Shown: positions 43,895-44,153 of the stretch, piece after piece
How positions within the stretch are numbered: the first letter of the stretch is position 1
Layout: the number at the start of each line of letters is the position of its first letter
NCBI GenBank assembly: GCA_946479855.1
Contig: CAMLHL010000017.1
Span: 1 to 44,153 of the forward strand
Source of the DNA: an uncultured Pseudomonadota bacterium
GTDB taxonomy: Bacteria > Pseudomonadota > Gammaproteobacteria > Burkholderiales > Rhodocyclaceae
Length of the DNA: 44,153 nucleotides
Direction of reading: 5' to 3'
Translations under genes and position numbers: made by a program
Notes under the pieces: generated by a model
Database searches by the model: none
Seen by the model: only the letters and a program-made list of their open reading frames with translations
Told to the model about the DNA's origin: nothing

Positions 43895-44153
43895 TCGATC
43901 ACCTTCGGCACGAGGTAGAGGCCGGCTTCGGTTTCCGGTGCGACAGCCTGATAGGCCGCGCGGCGGTCGGTTTCGGTCACGGCATCGTCGCGCAGGCGCT
44001 GACTGACGTCCTGAGCATGGGCCATCGGCTCGACGCCGGTGGTATCGACGGCCTGCATCTGTTCGATCAGCTGGAAAATACCATTGAGGTGGCCCTGGGT
44101 GGTCAGGGCCTCGTCATCGCTGATCTCGATGCGGGCGAGATGGGCAATGCGCT
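43891..44153 (-). CDS. gatC: Asp-tRNA(Asn)/Glu-tRNA(Gln) amidotransferase subunit C, partial
   Basis: The 5' end is beyond the window; 86 complete codons are present of a protein usually ~95 residues long. The visible chain, [16 protein letters not shown] at the cut, [22 protein letters not shown] in the middle and LYLVPKVIE at the end, is characteristic of GatC, which clamps GatA to GatB. It overlaps gatA in an ATGA. Confidence 0.96.
   Translation of the reverse strand, partial: RIAHLARIEISDDEALTTQGHLNGIFQLIEQMQAVDTTGVEPMAHAQDVSQRLRDDAVTETDRRAAYQAVAPETEAGLYLVPKVIE

Noticed and set aside
1..44153. tRNA, rRNA, CRISPR arrays, insertion sequences
   Set aside because: Looked for by eye in the gaps between genes; none recognised. 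A tRNAscan or CRISPR search could still find something missed.

Overview
The window looks like a chromosomal segment of a GC-rich betaproteobacterium, most likely a member of the Rhodocyclales (Dechloromonas/Azonexus-like). This rests on gene content and order (tandem BPSS1780-type membrane proteins, DUF2782 next to thrB, yqjDEK, metX-metW-ampG, gatCAB) and on protein character. It is an inference without database comparison. Genes are tightly packed with many ATGA/GTGA/TTGA start-stop overlaps. I saw no tRNA, rRNA, CRISPR array or insertion sequence.

Layout: (1) 1-4981: the 5' end of an acetoacetyl-CoA synthetase gene diverges from a 1345-residue single-module NRPS of the epsilon-poly-lysine synthetase (Pls/PosA) type, followed at once by a 4'-phosphopantetheinyl transferase that probably primes it. 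(2) 4953-10586, minus strand: a nine-gene run, LOG-family protein, DUF2782, thrB, two BPSS1780 paralogues, nadD, rsfS, rlmH, maf. (3) polA starts 5 bp from the LOG start, divergently, and converges on msbA. (4) 15178-27152: a cobalamin (B12) island. A minus-strand arm (cobT-cobS, then a small Cys-rich protein and a CobC-like phosphatase) has a cobalamin riboswitch plus terminator. cobU lies on the plus strand. A compact histidine kinase/response-regulator-TPR pair interrupts the island. cobQ is on the minus strand. A second cobalamin riboswitch plus terminator controls bluB-cbiB-cobD-btuF-btuF2. Together these genes cover cobyric acid formation, aminopropanol-phosphate attachment, GDP activation, dimethylbenzimidazole (DMB) synthesis and activation, final assembly and periplasmic B12 capture. 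Corrin-ring synthesis, cobalamin adenosylation and the BtuCD transporter are not in the window.

(5) 27211-28142: a small secreted protein and a SCO copper chaperone. (6) 28188-33849: a probable signalling module. A periplasmic ABC_sub_bind-type protein overlaps a HAMP-GGDEF-degenerate-EAL protein. Converging on them are a PilZ-STAS-like protein and a TonB-dependent receptor. This is the best candidate for an undescribed system: an outer-membrane receptor and periplasmic binder feeding c-di-GMP output. (7) 33930-37101: metX-metW-ampG behind a strong promoter, a SAM-II riboswitch and a terminator. (8) 37229-38245: yqjD-yqjE-yqjK. (9) xthA, pyrE and a secreted coiled-coil protein. (10) 40432-44153: gatC-gatA-lipoprotein-gatB on the minus strand, gatC cut by the window end.

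Three metabolite riboswitches (two B12, one SAM-II) tie B12 and methionine metabolism together in one 16 kb stretch. All functional calls are from reading the sequences; no searches were run.
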